Position numbers and translations under genes: made by a program. Below are positions 1 to 8,486 of a DNA stretch of 64,000 bases, piece by piece. Source of the stretch: Sphingobacteriales bacterium 50-39. GTDB lineage: Bacteria > Bacteroidota > Bacteroidia > Chitinophagales > Chitinophagaceae. How positions within the stretch are numbered: the stretch's first letter is position 1; each line of letters opens with the position of its first letter. The notes below the pieces were generated by a model that saw only the letters and a program-made list of their open reading frames with translations, had not been told where the DNA came from and made no database searches. The stretch lies in assembly GCA_001898505.1 (NCBI GenBank), contig MKTZ01000026.1, forward strand, positions 62,001 through 126,000. The letters run 5' to 3'.

Positions 1-1715
1 CCTTTTTCCGTAAAGAACAGCATGGTATGGTGAGTGGAGGCCACAAAGAGATGTTCGATAAAGTCTTCGTCCCGGGTTTTGCCGCCGATGGCGCCGCGGC
101 CGCCACGACGTTGCTGGCGGTATTCAGTGGCGGAAGTGCGTTTGATATAGCCCATGTGGGAAATGGTGATGACCACATCCTCTTCACGGATGAGGTCTTT
201 GATACTGACCTCATCGTCCAGATAGGTGATCTCCGTCTTGCGCTCGTCCCCGAATTTTTCTTTTACTTCCAGCAGCTCCCCGCGGATGACCTCGAAACGT
301 TTGCCTTCATCGGCCAGCAGCTCTTTCAAATGGGCGATGAGCTGCATCAGCTGGTCGTATTCCTCGCGGATCTTTTCCCTTTCCATGCCGGTGAGGCGTT
401 GCAGACGGAGTTCCAGGATAGCTTTGGCCTGTATCTCGTCCAGCCCCCAGCCGGCGTTGATCAGGCTGTCTTTTGCTATTTCCGGCGTCGAGGAGGCCCG
501 GATCAGAGCAATGACCTCATCCAGGTGATCCAGGGCAATAAGGTAGCCCTGCAGGATATGGGCCTTCTTTTCGGCCTCTTTAAGCTCGAATATCGTACGG
601 CGGGTGACGACGTCCATGCGGAACTCAACGAATTCGGAGATCATCTCTCGAATATTGAGGGTCCTGGGTCTCCCTTTCACCAGCGCTACGTTGTTGATAC
701 CATAGGAGGTCTGTAGTTCCGAATGTTTGTACAGTTGGTTGATCACCACATTGGCGATAGCGTCCCTTTTCAGGTCGATGACGATACGGGTGCCTTCCCG
801 CTTATTGGATTCGTTGTTGATATGAGCTATGCCTTCAATGATCTTTTCATTCACCAGCTGGCCGATGCGATCGCAGAGCGCATCCCTGTTGACCTGGTAA
901 GGAACTTCCGTGATGATGATCTGTTCCCTGCCGCTGGCTTTTGTGTCAACATGGAGCTTGCCGCGAAGGACGACGCGTCCTCTGCCGAAGTGCATGGCTG
1001 CCTTGACACCTTCCATGCCGTAGATGATGCCTCCTGTCGGGAAGTCGGGCGCCTTGACATGCTTGATCAGCTCTTCGATAGTGATATCCTTATTGTCGAT
1101 ATAGGCAACGCAGCCGTCGATGACCTCGGAGAGATTATGCGGCATCATATTGGTAGCCATACCGACGGCAATACCGCTGGAGCCATTCACCAGCAGTTGT
1201 GGTATCCGGGTGGGCAGTACGGTCGGCTCCTTGAGAGAGTCATCGAAATTGAGCTGGAAGTCCACGGTATCCTTCTCTATGTCTTCCAGCATATATTCGG
1301 CCAGACGCTGAAGACGGGCTTCGATGTACCGCATGGCCGCGGGACCGTCACCGTCCTGGTTACCGAAATTTCCCTGACCGTCGACCAGTAAATAGCGCAT
1401 GCTCCATGGCTGGGCCATACGGACCATTGCATCGAAGATGGAGGCATCTCCATGTGGATGGTATTTACCCATCACCTCTCCCACGATACGGGCGGCTTTC
1501 TTATAAGGCTTGTTGCTGTTGTTACCCAGCTCGTTCATACCATGCAGGATACGGCGATGCACAGGCTTCATACCGTCGCGGACATCGGGCAGTGCGCGGC
1601 CCACAATCACCGACATGGAATAGTCGATATAGGCTGTCTTCATCTGCTCTTCAATATTCACCGGGACTATACGATTATTGTCTTGCGTTTCCAATGGCGT
1701 GCTGTTATCTTCCAT
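1..1715 (-). CDS. gyrA: DNA gyrase subunit A, 3' end beyond window
   Basis: Breakage-reunion subunit of gyrase, which introduces negative supercoils with GyrB. About 571 codons are visible from the ATG at 1715, and the C-terminus lies off the left edge. Landmarks: the YSMSVIVGRALPDVRDG start of the winged-helix domain, the quinolone-resistance region KYHPHGDASIFD at residues 84-95, and the catalytic Tyr at about residue 130 in AAMRYIEARLQ. The GyrA box QRRGGRG near residues 530-545 separates gyrase from ParC. The position equivalent to E. coli Ser83 is Ala91. The gene is cut at the window edge, so only shadow frames on the plus strand appear as complete ORFs. Confidence 0.97.
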   Translation of the reverse strand, partial: MEDNSTPLETQDNNRIVPVNIEEQMKTAYIDYSMSVIVGRALPDVRDGMKPVHRRILHGMNELGNNSNKPYKKAARIVGEVMGKYHPHGDASIFDAMVRMAQPWSMRYLLVDGQGNFGNQDGDGPAAMRYIEARLQRLAEYMLEDIEKDTVDFQLNFDDSLKEPTVLPTRIPQLLVNGSSGIAVGMATNMMPHNLSEVIDGCVAYIDNKDITIEELIKHVKAPDFPTGGIIYGMEGVKAAMHFGRGRVVLRGKLHVDTKASGREQIIITEVPYQVNRDALCDRIGQLVNEKIIEGIAHINNESNKREGTRIVIDLKRDAIANVVINQLYKHSELQTSYGINNVALVKGRPRTLNIREMISEFVEFRMDVVTRRTIFELKEAEKKAHILQGYLIALDHLDEVIALIRASSTPEIAKDSLINAGWGLDEIQAKAILELRLQRLTGMEREKIREEYDQLMQLIAHLKELLADEGKRFEVIRGELLEVKEKFGDERKTEITYLDDEVSIKDLIREEDVVITISHMGYIKRTSATEYRQQRRGGRGAIGGKTRDEDFIEHLFVASTHHTMLFFTEK

Positions 1716-1767
1716 ACTGTATTTTAGGCGATTTACATATACGGGAAACTATCTCCCGAAGGGATGG

Positions 1768-1775
1768 CAAATTTA
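1768..1775 (-). promoter_or_regulatory. gyrA promoter -7 box (TAAATTTG)
   Basis: Read on the minus strand this is TAAATTTG, a match to the Bacteroidota -7 consensus TAnnTTTG, 53 nt upstream of the gyrA ATG. A clear -33 TTTG at the usual distance is not visible, only a T-rich stretch. The leader between box and start contains a small CCCTTCGGG hairpin. Confidence 0.45.
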
Positions 1776-1855
1776 CCTCTTTTAAGGCTGAAAACCTGAT
1801 GCTTTTAGGGGTTTTTAACACCCTTTTTTCCACGAATGTTAGTAAGAATCCGGGC

Positions 1856-2392
1856 CTATTCCAGCCAGGCGCCTTTCACCTCATCGCCCTCCACTTCCAC
1901 GTAAATATGCTCCTGTAAGGTCGTGGAAAGGGATAGCCCGATGTAGTCGGGATGGACGGGGAAGGCCTTATGGGTACGACCTACCAGGACCAGGCACTCA
2001 ATTTTGCGCGGGTAGGCTTCCAGAAAGGGTTTCATGGCATAAAGGAGGGTTTTGCCGCTGCTGGCTACATCGTCTATGACAATGACCACCTGGTCATCAA
2101 ACGGCGCTAATGTCTGTCCTTCGGACAACGAACCTCCGGTTCGTTCGGTTTCGCTCAAGATGACCTCACGGGGCATCCTTTTATCCAGAGCAATGGAGAT
2201 AAGCCGGGTGGTCAGTCTGCCGTCAGTGATCTCCTGCAGGAGGCGTTGGATGGTGCGGGCAATAGCGCTGCCGTTGTCCCGGATGCCGGCCAGGATGAGG
2301 TGGGTCTCTCCCGCATTATGCTCCAGGATCTCATAGGCCATACGCCGCAGCTTTTTTTCGGCCACCTGTTGGGTAAGAATATAATTCTTCAT
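1856..2392 (-). CDS. pyrR: PyrR-like phosphoribosyltransferase
   Basis: A type I phosphoribosyltransferase-fold protein of 178 residues. The PRPP-binding loop VVIVIDDVASSGKT lies at residues 102-115. Family members act as uracil phosphoribosyltransferase and/or attenuation regulator of pyrimidine genes; which applies here cannot be read from the sequence. The start is the ATG at 2392; the longer frame from 2401 would use TTG. A TTAATTTG box sits just upstream. Residues about 78-95 are encoded by a palindromic segment and look like an insertion between the core strands and the PRPP loop. It does not belong to a pyr operon here; its neighbours are gyrA and a divergent Fe-S gene. Confidence 0.8.
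   Translation of the reverse strand: MKNYILTQQVAEKKLRRMAYEILEHNAGETHLILAGIRDNGSAIARTIQRLLQEITDGRLTTRLISIALDKRMPREVILSETERTGGSLSEGQTLAPFDDQVVIVIDDVASSGKTLLYAMKPFLEAYPRKIECLVLVGRTHKAFPVHPDYIGLSLSTTLQEHIYVEVEGDEVKGAWLE
2112..2165 (-). repeat. palindromic repeat-like element inside pyrR
   Basis: A compact segment with two adjacent palindromes, GTCCTTCGGAC (2116-2126) and CGAACCTCCGGTTCG (2129-2143), followed on the minus strand side by GTCATCTTGAGCGAA. The whole is read in frame as the loop SETERTGGSLSEGQ of PyrR. Base composition and symmetry resemble short dispersed intergenic palindromes rather than coding DNA. Its multicopy nature is inferred, not shown; no second full copy is visible in the window. 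Confidence 0.5.
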
Positions 2393-2453
2393 GGGGGGCA
2401 AATTAAGTCAATAAGACCAAATCACTTATCTTCACCCGGAGAAATAATTTCCT

Positions 2454-3773
2454 ATGACGATGCTTTTCCAGATTGTCTTTGTCCTGGCCCTGGCGTCAGC
2501 CATTTGGCTCTTCAGCCGGAACGCAGGGCGTATCCGCCGCAATATACTTTTAGGTAAAGATGAAGCGTACAATGACCAGCCAGGCCTGCGCTGGAAGAAT
2601 GTCCTGCTACTCGCCTTTGGCCAGAAAAAGATGTTCCGCAATCCTCTGGTGGCCCTAATGCATTTTGTGATCTATGCCGGATTTATCATCATCAACCTGG
2701 AAGTGCTGGAGATCATTTTAGATGGCATATTTGGCACACACAGGCTGTTCGCAGGTCCTTTGGGGATGCTATACAGCTGGCTGATCAATGCCTTCGAGCT
2801 GCTGGCCATCGGGGTGTTCACGGTCTGTGTCATCTTCCTCTGCCGCAGGAATATCCTGAAGCTGCGGCGTTTTATCAGTCATGATCTGGATGGCTGGCCA
2901 CGCAGCGACGCCAATTATATCCTGCTGACGGAAATAGTGCTGATGACCTTGTTCCTTACCATGAATGCGGCCGATACGCTTCTTCAATCCCGGGGATACG
3001 GTCACTATACCTCGCATCTCACAGGTGACTTTGCCTTTTCCCGCTGGCTGCATCCCCTGCTCAACGGGATGAGTGACGGGAGCCTGGTAGTGCTGGAACG
3101 CACCTGCTGGTGGCTGCATATCCTGGGGATACTGGCCTTTCTCAACTATCTCCCCATTTCCAAGCACCTGCATATCCTGCTGGCTTTTCCCAATGCTTAT
3201 TATGCCCGGTTGGAGCCGGAAGGCAAGCTGCGGAATATGCCCGCCATACAAAAAGAGGTGCTCTACGCTATGCAGCCGGAGACGGCTCCGCCCGCGGGTA
3301 CGGAAACAGCACCGCCAGCGCGCTTTGGCGCCAAGGATGTCTTTGATCTCAGCTGGCGCAATCTGCTGGACGCCTATTCCTGTACGGAATGCGGCCGCTG
3401 CAGCGCCGCCTGTCCAGCCAACATCACCGGAAAAGTCTTATCACCACGAAAAATAATGATGTCCACGCGCGACAGACTCGAAGAGGTAGGCCGAAATATC
3501 GATAAGAATGGAAAATTTCAGGACGATGGGAAGACTCTTTTGAATTATATTTCTGTCGAAGAGTTGAGGGCCTGTACTACCTGCAATGCCTGCGTGGAAG
3601 AATGTCCCGTCAGCATCAGCCCGCTGGAGATCATCGTAGAACTTCGCCGTAGCCTCATCATGGAGGACAGCAACGCGCCGCAGGAATGGAATACTATGTT
3701 CGGGAATGTAGAGAATAACTTCGCTCCCTGGAAATTCAGCCCGGACGACCGGGACAAATGGGCCTCCGAATGA
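2454..3773 (+). CDS. membrane (Fe-S)-binding oxidoreductase subunit, HdrC/GlpC-like
   Basis: A 439-residue protein with an N-terminal membrane part of about four to five helices, resembling a respiratory-nitrate-reductase gamma or heme b module. A cytoplasmic ferredoxin-type domain follows with two [4Fe-4S] motifs, CTECGRCSAACPA and CTTCNACVEECPV, near residues 310-395. Such proteins pass electrons between the membrane quinone pool and a CCG-domain partner; the substrate is unknown. The natural partner gene is at 8487, 4.7 kb away on the same strand, whereas in many Bacteroidota the two are adjacent. Its 3' end overlaps the convergent LysE gene by 38 nt. Confidence 0.85.
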   Translation: MTMLFQIVFVLALASAIWLFSRNAGRIRRNILLGKDEAYNDQPGLRWKNVLLLAFGQKKMFRNPLVALMHFVIYAGFIIINLEVLEIILDGIFGTHRLFAGPLGMLYSWLINAFELLAIGVFTVCVIFLCRRNILKLRRFISHDLDGWPRSDANYILLTEIVLMTLFLTMNAADTLLQSRGYGHYTSHLTGDFAFSRWLHPLLNGMSDGSLVVLERTCWWLHILGILAFLNYLPISKHLHILLAFPNAYYARLEPEGKLRNMPAIQKEVLYAMQPETAPPAGTETAPPARFGAKDVFDLSWRNLLDAYSCTECGRCSAACPANITGKVLSPRKIMMSTRDRLEEVGRNIDKNGKFQDDGKTLLNYISVEELRACTTCNACVEECPVSISPLEIIVELRRSLIMEDSNAPQEWNTMFGNVENNFAPWKFSPDDRDKWASE

Positions 3774-4398
3774 GCTTTGTGAGCTGCACAAGAGCCGTGA
3801 CGGCGAATACTAATCCAATGAGACTATTTACGAGGGACTGGTGCATGGAAAGGGTCTTTACGAAATAATGCCCGCCAAAAATAAAGACCGCATGACCGGT
3901 AAATGTGCCCAGCCCGATGCCCATGATATAAGCATTGTAATGATCGTTACGCGAAAGCAATATCTTCTTCTGAAATAGCAGCGTACTCCATCCAAACCAA
4001 AAAGGTATCTGCAATGGATTGATAGCGCTGAGCAGGATGCCGGTAAGCAATCTGGGGACGGGCGACACGCTGATTGCCCCGATAACTACACCGCTGTGGC
4101 GGCCGGGATTCGCCGCAGCCTGAAAGCTACCCAAAGCCAGTAAAAAAATGGTGATCACCATAAGTCCTTCCAGCACGCGTATCCATTTTTGCCGGCGGCG
4201 TATCCAGCTCATGGCTACCAGGGACAAGCGAACATAGCACATTTCCACCAGCAGGACGCCCAGGGAGAACCACAAGGCTGGAGATACCCCTTCGTTTACG
4301 GCCATCTGGGCAGCCAGCACGTTGAGAGTGCCAAGAGGGAGAGTGCCTATAAAGCTGATAAGCATTCCGGTGCAGTATATCGTCGCAAGACTCTTCAT
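3736..4398 (-). CDS. LysE/RhtB family exporter
   Basis: A 220-residue integral membrane protein with about six hydrophobic segments. It has the LysE-type N-terminus, a helix with the pattern GTLPLGTLNVLAA, and a later NPLQIPFWFGW segment like the NP motif of amino-acid exporters. The family exports amino acids or related small solutes; the substrate is not predictable. It is last in a minus-strand run: its ATG overlaps the stop of the ATP-grasp gene (ATGA at 4395-4398), indicating translational coupling. Its own end overlaps the convergent Fe-S gene. Confidence 0.8.
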   Translation of the reverse strand: MKSLATIYCTGMLISFIGTLPLGTLNVLAAQMAVNEGVSPALWFSLGVLLVEMCYVRLSLVAMSWIRRRQKWIRVLEGLMVITIFLLALGSFQAAANPGRHSGVVIGAISVSPVPRLLTGILLSAINPLQIPFWFGWSTLLFQKKILLSRNDHYNAYIMGIGLGTFTGHAVFIFGGHYFVKTLSMHQSLVNSLIGLVFAVTALVQLTKLIRRPICPGRPG

Positions 4399-5447
4399 TC
4401 GCTCATGGCGGCCAGTTTTTCCGACCAGGCTTTATCTTCTTTGAACATTTGTATCCCCTCCCGGGTACTGAGATAAGAAAATCCACGCTTATGGTTGAGC
4501 CGGCTGATACGCCACAAAATCACCCAATGACGGATAATCTCTTTCCATGCAAAGAAAATGGAATGGACGGGGTCGTAGATATGGGTAGGCTCCGAACCGG
4601 CGCCATTGACCTCGATGACATAGAAATTGCGTCCCTGCCGCAGCTCTTCCCAATCTCTATAGCGAATATCCAGTCTGCCGAAATGAAACTCGGGTATCTG
4701 GCGGCACAACTCGTCGATGACAAGAGTGAGCGCCCCGTCGATGCGATACCCCTCATCTAAAAACTTTGCGCCCCGGGCATGGTTGCCATACGGCACCAAC
4801 TCTCTTACCTCTCCCAGGGCCAACACTTCCTTCATATCAATTCTTCTCTTCAATATATCGTACTGTAGTATGGCTCTTTTATTCTGCTGCATCAGCTGGC
4901 CGATGGTCCTTTTGCCGTCGCCAATGACGCTGAGGAATTCTTTACGCACCACACCGGAGATATGCCCTCTGGCCTCTCCCGGCAGACGATAGTAAAAGAT
5001 GCCGACCTCGTTGGGCAGAGTGATAAATTCCTGGATATGGAAGTCAATAGTGGCATTTTTCGCATAATCCTTTACGGCATCCCATGTGCATAGCTTTTTA
5101 ATACCCCTGCCCCGCGAGCCTAAGTCCGGCTTGCCGATCAGCGGAAGCTCCAGCCCTGCTGTCCGTAATTGTCGCAGGATCTCACATGGATCGGCCTGCA
5201 CGGAGAAAAAGAAGGTCCTTGGATGATGGCAGGCAGGAATAAGAGGGGCGATATCCTTTTTCGACTCGTTGAGGAATCCTCCATTCTTTATGGCCGGGTT
5301 TGAGGCGGCAAAAAAGAAAAAGGAACGAGCCCGGATACAAAGTCCTATCCAAACGATGTATATGGGAACATAAACGGCGCTGAAATTCCAGTACTCCCAA
5401 TGAAACAGCCGTATAAAAAAAGGATGGCGTGCCAGCGTTCGGGTCAT
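4395..5447 (-). CDS. ATP-grasp protein, D-Ala-D-Ala ligase-like
   Basis: 350 residues. The N-terminus has one or two hydrophobic segments (about residues 20-50). An ATP-grasp fold follows: the glycine-rich ATP-binding loop GKPDLGSRGRG near residue 125 and the C-terminal metal-binding signature YVIEVNGAGSEPTH near residues 280-295. ATP-grasp enzymes ligate a carboxylate to an amine or thiol. Annotation pipelines often call this subgroup D-alanine-D-alanine ligase, but membrane anchoring and divergence make another substrate likely. It starts within the stop of the NRDE gene (ATGA, 5444-5447) and ends within the start of the LysE gene, so the three are coupled. Confidence 0.7.
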   Translation of the reverse strand: MTRTLARHPFFIRLFHWEYWNFSAVYVPIYIVWIGLCIRARSFFFFAASNPAIKNGGFLNESKKDIAPLIPACHHPRTFFFSVQADPCEILRQLRTAGLELPLIGKPDLGSRGRGIKKLCTWDAVKDYAKNATIDFHIQEFITLPNEVGIFYYRLPGEARGHISGVVRKEFLSVIGDGKRTIGQLMQQNKRAILQYDILKRRIDMKEVLALGEVRELVPYGNHARGAKFLDEGYRIDGALTLVIDELCRQIPEFHFGRLDIRYRDWEELRQGRNFYVIEVNGAGSEPTHIYDPVHSIFFAWKEIIRHWVILWRISRLNHKRGFSYLSTREGIQMFKEDKAWSEKLAAMSE

Positions 5448-6184
5448 AGACAGGAAGGAGTTAGAAATGATGAGCGATAGGTCCTGCCCGTGGGGATATC
5501 CCGGTAGATCATTTGTATACTGGCGGTCGCATGCTGACCAGCGGGCAGTCCATATTCCAGGCAGGTGATGCTGACTGTAAGCATTTCACCATCCCTGTCC
5601 ATCAGCACATCGTTATGCTTGTCGCCGTCGCCGGCATGCTGGTGAAAACGGTGAATGGCTCCTGCATCCGGCAGCGGATAACCCTCCAGCCAGTCCCTGA
5701 ACCACAGCTCCCTTTTCCGGATGACCTCCGGGGAGTACAAGGTGACGGAAGACCAGATATGCGGCAATGCAGCATCCAGCAGACGATGGTATCTTGTACT
5801 TCCATTCCAGCGGCACACTTGTAATTCTCCATCCTTTACAAGGACTATGGAAAAGGGCTCGATATTGTCCAGATCGATGGAATAGAAGGCCTGCAAGGCA
5901 TCCGGAGAATCCATCAAATCCAGCAGTATCAGTCCTCTGCTGCGGCGATAAGGGGGCTTCGGTATATGTCTTTGAATGGCTCCGTTGAGCAATACGGCGG
6001 CAAAACCTTTCTCATGGGCGGCAAACCAGGTGCCGCCGGCGCTGCTGTCCTTTGGAAAAAGAAGGGCGCCTGTCACACCGGCATGAATATGGGGTGCCAG
6101 AGCCGTAGGGCGGCTTTGTTTTTCATCACGGCTGGAAGTGAGATAAAAACCGTCACGGACAGGTATATAAGTTACTGTGCACAT
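5444..6184 (-). CDS. NRDE (TANGO2-like) family protein
   Basis: 246 residues. It begins MCTVTYIP, with the N-terminal Cys that is expected to act as the nucleophile after Met removal, and has SSRDEK at residues 17-22, the equivalent of the NRDE motif with Asn replaced by Ser. A GGTWFAAHEKGFAAVLLNG segment typical of the Ntn-hydrolase-like fold follows. The biochemical role is not settled; the eukaryotic TANGO2 relative has been linked to heme and lipid metabolism. The gene overlaps the DinB gene upstream by 13 nt and the ATP-grasp gene downstream by 4 nt. Confidence 0.8.
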   Translation of the reverse strand: MCTVTYIPVRDGFYLTSSRDEKQSRPTALAPHIHAGVTGALLFPKDSSAGGTWFAAHEKGFAAVLLNGAIQRHIPKPPYRRSRGLILLDLMDSPDALQAFYSIDLDNIEPFSIVLVKDGELQVCRWNGSTRYHRLLDAALPHIWSSVTLYSPEVIRKRELWFRDWLEGYPLPDAGAIHRFHQHAGDGDKHNDVLMDRDGEMLTVSITCLEYGLPAGQHATASIQMIYRDIPTGRTYRSSFLTPSCL

Positions 6185-6675
6185 TCCCGACGATAGTTGA
6201 GGGTGGATGAAGCGATACCATAGCCTTCCGGCAGTATCAGCAGGCTGTCCAGCTCGCGAATGCCGATACGGATGAGGGCCATGTGATGGATGGTATGCTC
6301 CAGGTTGTATGCTATCTCCCGCCTGTAGTTCGTAGGAATGACTAACGAAGCCGATCCTTGTTCGTCGTAAGTTGCTTCCAGCAGGAGGTCTTTATCGGGG
6401 CGGTCCAGGCCCTCCCCTATCTGTTGCAGCAGGCGGCAGGCCAGAACACTGTCTGTTTCGATGGCCTTGTCTCTTTTTCTCTTCTCGTAATTGACGGTCC
6501 CCCTGTCATAGCCATGCTCCAGGGCCTGGAACAATTCGATGATATGCCGCACATGCTGTCCGACGGTGTGCCCGGACAGGGAGCTGCAAGGGCTGCAGTA
6601 TTCGCCGGCTTTTAATTGGCAAAGAGATCCTGCCAACTGACCAAATATGCTTTGGACAGCTAGTTGTAATTCCAT
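6172..6675 (-). CDS. DinB-like four-helix-bundle protein
   Basis: 167 residues with the DinB/YfiT layout of metal-binding histidines: GQHVRHIIE near residues 39-47 and HTIHHMALIRIG near residues 127-138. Bacteroidota carry many such genes. They are thought to be metal-dependent thiol transferases or stress proteins, and no specific reaction can be assigned. It lies in the minus-strand run between YceI and NRDE and overlaps the latter by 13 nt. Confidence 0.78.
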   Translation of the reverse strand: MELQLAVQSIFGQLAGSLCQLKAGEYCSPCSSLSGHTVGQHVRHIIELFQALEHGYDRGTVNYEKRKRDKAIETDSVLACRLLQQIGEGLDRPDKDLLLEATYDEQGSASLVIPTNYRREIAYNLEHTIHHMALIRIGIRELDSLLILPEGYGIASSTLNYRRECAQ

Positions 6676-6715
6676 GGTTAGACTATTACTTTTCTAAACT
6701 AATATTATTTTTTTA

Positions 6716-7249
6716 TTACTTCCGGGCAAAAACGCTGAAATACACGGTTAAGCTGTTGGAAATCGTGCTGGAGCCGCCGACCTGAAAATCCCTCCTGTTG
6801 AGCTTGAACTCTCCGGTGAAGATATATCCACCGTTCTTAGGGGTGGCGGTAAAGGGAATGGATATCTCCCTGGTGGTATTCTTGATGGTCAGCTGTCCCG
6901 TAACCGTGAAATGCGCGTTCCTGTCCACTGTGACACTGGTAGATACGAAACGGATGCGGGGATAGTTCTGGACATCGAAATAGCCCTCCTCCCGCAGATG
7001 GTTGTCCCGCATATTGTTGTCCGTATTGACCGTATTGGCATCGATGCTGAGGTCGAAGCTGTCCTTTTTAACATCTCCCGGGTCAAAGCCGATCATGCCC
7101 TGCAACCCCGTAAAAGAGCCGCCTGTTTCGAAACCAAAATTCTTTATTGTAAATTTTATCGAAGAGCCTTCGTCTGTGGCCTTGTATTGTTGAGAAAAGG
7201 CAGCTATTCCTATTAGTTGGATCAAACATACGCCGATGAAATGCTTCAT
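6716..7249 (-). CDS. YceI family protein, secreted
   Basis: 177 residues with a Sec signal peptide (about residues 1-19, ending AAFSQQ). The YceI lipocalin-like beta-barrel follows: an F(T/S)I-(K/N)FGF stretch, NNMRDNHLREEGYFDVQNYP near residues 78-97, and an FTGEFKLNRRDFQVGG strand near the C-terminus. YceI proteins bind isoprenoid-type lipids in the periplasm. It sits 10 nt downstream of the DoxX gene, and DoxX-YceI pairs are common in this phylum. Confidence 0.88.
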   Translation of the reverse strand: MKHFIGVCLIQLIGIAAFSQQYKATDEGSSIKFTIKNFGFETGGSFTGLQGMIGFDPGDVKKDSFDLSIDANTVNTDNNMRDNHLREEGYFDVQNYPRIRFVSTSVTVDRNAHFTVTGQLTIKNTTREISIPFTATPKNGGYIFTGEFKLNRRDFQVGGSSTISNSLTVYFSVFARK

Positions 7250-7258
7250 ATGTGTTTT

Positions 7259-7651
7259 TTACGTTTTGACAAGGCCGATACGCTGCAACAGCTCTTTCCG
7301 GCCGGCCACCACCAGCACCGCGCAGGAGACAAACACGATCACAGCGTAGGTGAACAGCGTATAGTCCCCGTCCCATTTGATACCCAGTTTGGTGAGATGG
7401 AAAAAGATAGCGCCGGACATCAGCCCCATTCCCAGCAAGGCTCCATAAGGAGTGGTGCGGGGATAGAGAATAAGGATCGAGGCTATGAGCTCCATTGTCC
7501 CGATACCAATGCGTCCCCAGGGTTCCATACCCAGTGTGGTGAACAGGTGTACCGATTCCGGCTGACCGGTGAATTTAAAATAGAGTGTCTGCAGCATGAT
7601 CAGAGCAGCCAAGATACGGAAGATCCAAAGAATGATGCGGGTCTTATTCAT
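7259..7651 (-). CDS. DoxX-like membrane protein
   Basis: 130 residues with four predicted transmembrane helices and the DoxX pattern: an N-terminal RILAALIMLQTLYFKFTG helix, a GTMELIASILIL helix, and GAIFFHLTKLGI between helices 3 and 4. The family may take part in redox or detoxification modules with thiol or sulfur enzymes; the role is not established. It is probably co-transcribed with yceI. Confidence 0.82.
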   Translation of the reverse strand: MNKTRIILWIFRILAALIMLQTLYFKFTGQPESVHLFTTLGMEPWGRIGIGTMELIASILILYPRTTPYGALLGMGLMSGAIFFHLTKLGIKWDGDYTLFTYAVIVFVSCAVLVVAGRKELLQRIGLVKT

Positions 7652-7704
7652 GACGATGTATTGATAGCATAAAGGTATATGTCCTTATACCCGTCCTCTG
7701 TCGC

Positions 7705-8406
7705 TCAATTGACACTCACCCGTTTTTGTAGTTTTTTAACATCCAGAAAACATATTTCCTGTCTGTCGTAGGACAGGATGCCCTCTATCTCCAGCTCATT
7801 GATCATGGTAGTGACTGTCTGGCGGCTGCTGCCGATGAGGCTGGCGATGTCTTCATGTGTCAGGAAGTTGGGGATACAGAACCCTTCGGCGGTGTTCTCT
7901 CCTAAATTTTGCTCCACCAGCTGCCAGAGAAAATGGAGCAGGCGGGTCTTGACGTCCTTGTTCAGGAGATTCAGCAGCCTGTTCTCTATATTACGGAGCT
8001 TGGCGCCTACCTGTTTGCTATACCGGAGGGCCAGATCGGGTCTGTTCTTCAGCAGTTTTTCGAAATCATCGATGGTGAAGGCGCAGATGCTTACATCGTG
8101 CTTGTATGCCTGGGCGAATTCGCCATGGAGATTGTTCCTTTCCAGGCTGAACTGCCCGAAAAGCTCCCCCTTTTGTATGATCTCTTTTACTTTTTCGTTG
8201 CCTTCTTCATCGATGTACCCGATCTTGATGGTACCTTCCTTGACAAAATATATTTTGTTGTGATTATAGGCTTCGAAATAAATGTATTCGCCCTTGCGTA
8301 CATCGATGACATGGTGCTGGACCTTCAGTTCCTTGTACTCATCTTCGGACAGATGGCACCAGAGATCATAGTTCTTTATCACTAACATATTGTCGTCTCC
8401 CGGCAT
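7705..8406 (-). CDS. Crp/Fnr family transcription regulator
   Basis: An N-terminal cyclic-nucleotide-binding-like beta-roll (KGEYIYFEAYN through KGELFGQFSLE), a long dimerisation helix (LRNIENRLLNLLNKDVKTR) and a winged HTH (THEDIASLIGSSRQTVTTMI). There is no Fnr-type N-terminal cysteine cluster, so an oxygen-sensing Fe-S cluster is unlikely. The start may be 8406 or the second Met at 8388, which is preceded by GGGAG. It is first in the minus-strand run and divergent from the CCG Fe-S gene, so it could regulate both, including the DoxX-YceI pair; that is inference. Confidence 0.88.
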   Translation of the reverse strand: MPGDDNMLVIKNYDLWCHLSEDEYKELKVQHHVIDVRKGEYIYFEAYNHNKIYFVKEGTIKIGYIDEEGNEKVKEIIQKGELFGQFSLERNNLHGEFAQAYKHDVSICAFTIDDFEKLLKNRPDLALRYSKQVGAKLRNIENRLLNLLNKDVKTRLLHFLWQLVEQNLGENTAEGFCIPNFLTHEDIASLIGSSRQTVTTMINELEIEGILSYDRQEICFLDVKKLQKRVSVN

Positions 8407-8438
8407 GGTAACAAATTTTAGCGATTAAAGTTACCAAA

Positions 8439-8471
8439 TTTGGGTTTTGTATAGTGGTTCCTTTACATTTA
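8439..8471 (+). promoter_or_regulatory. promoter of the CCG-domain gene
   Basis: TTTG at 8439-8442, a 21-nt spacer and TACATTTA at 8464-8471 fit the Bacteroidota -33 TTTG / -7 TAnnTTTG promoter with one mismatch at the last base. The gene starts at 8487. A four-codon ATG AAA AAA TAG lies in between and is probably incidental. Confidence 0.5.
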
Positions 8472-8486
8472 TGAAAAAATAGTCCT

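Noticed and set aside
27-1391. Two plus-strand frames of about 220 residues and smaller minus ones
   Set aside because: They are antisense shadows of gyrA, whose own frame is cut by the window edge and reads as gyrase without interruption.
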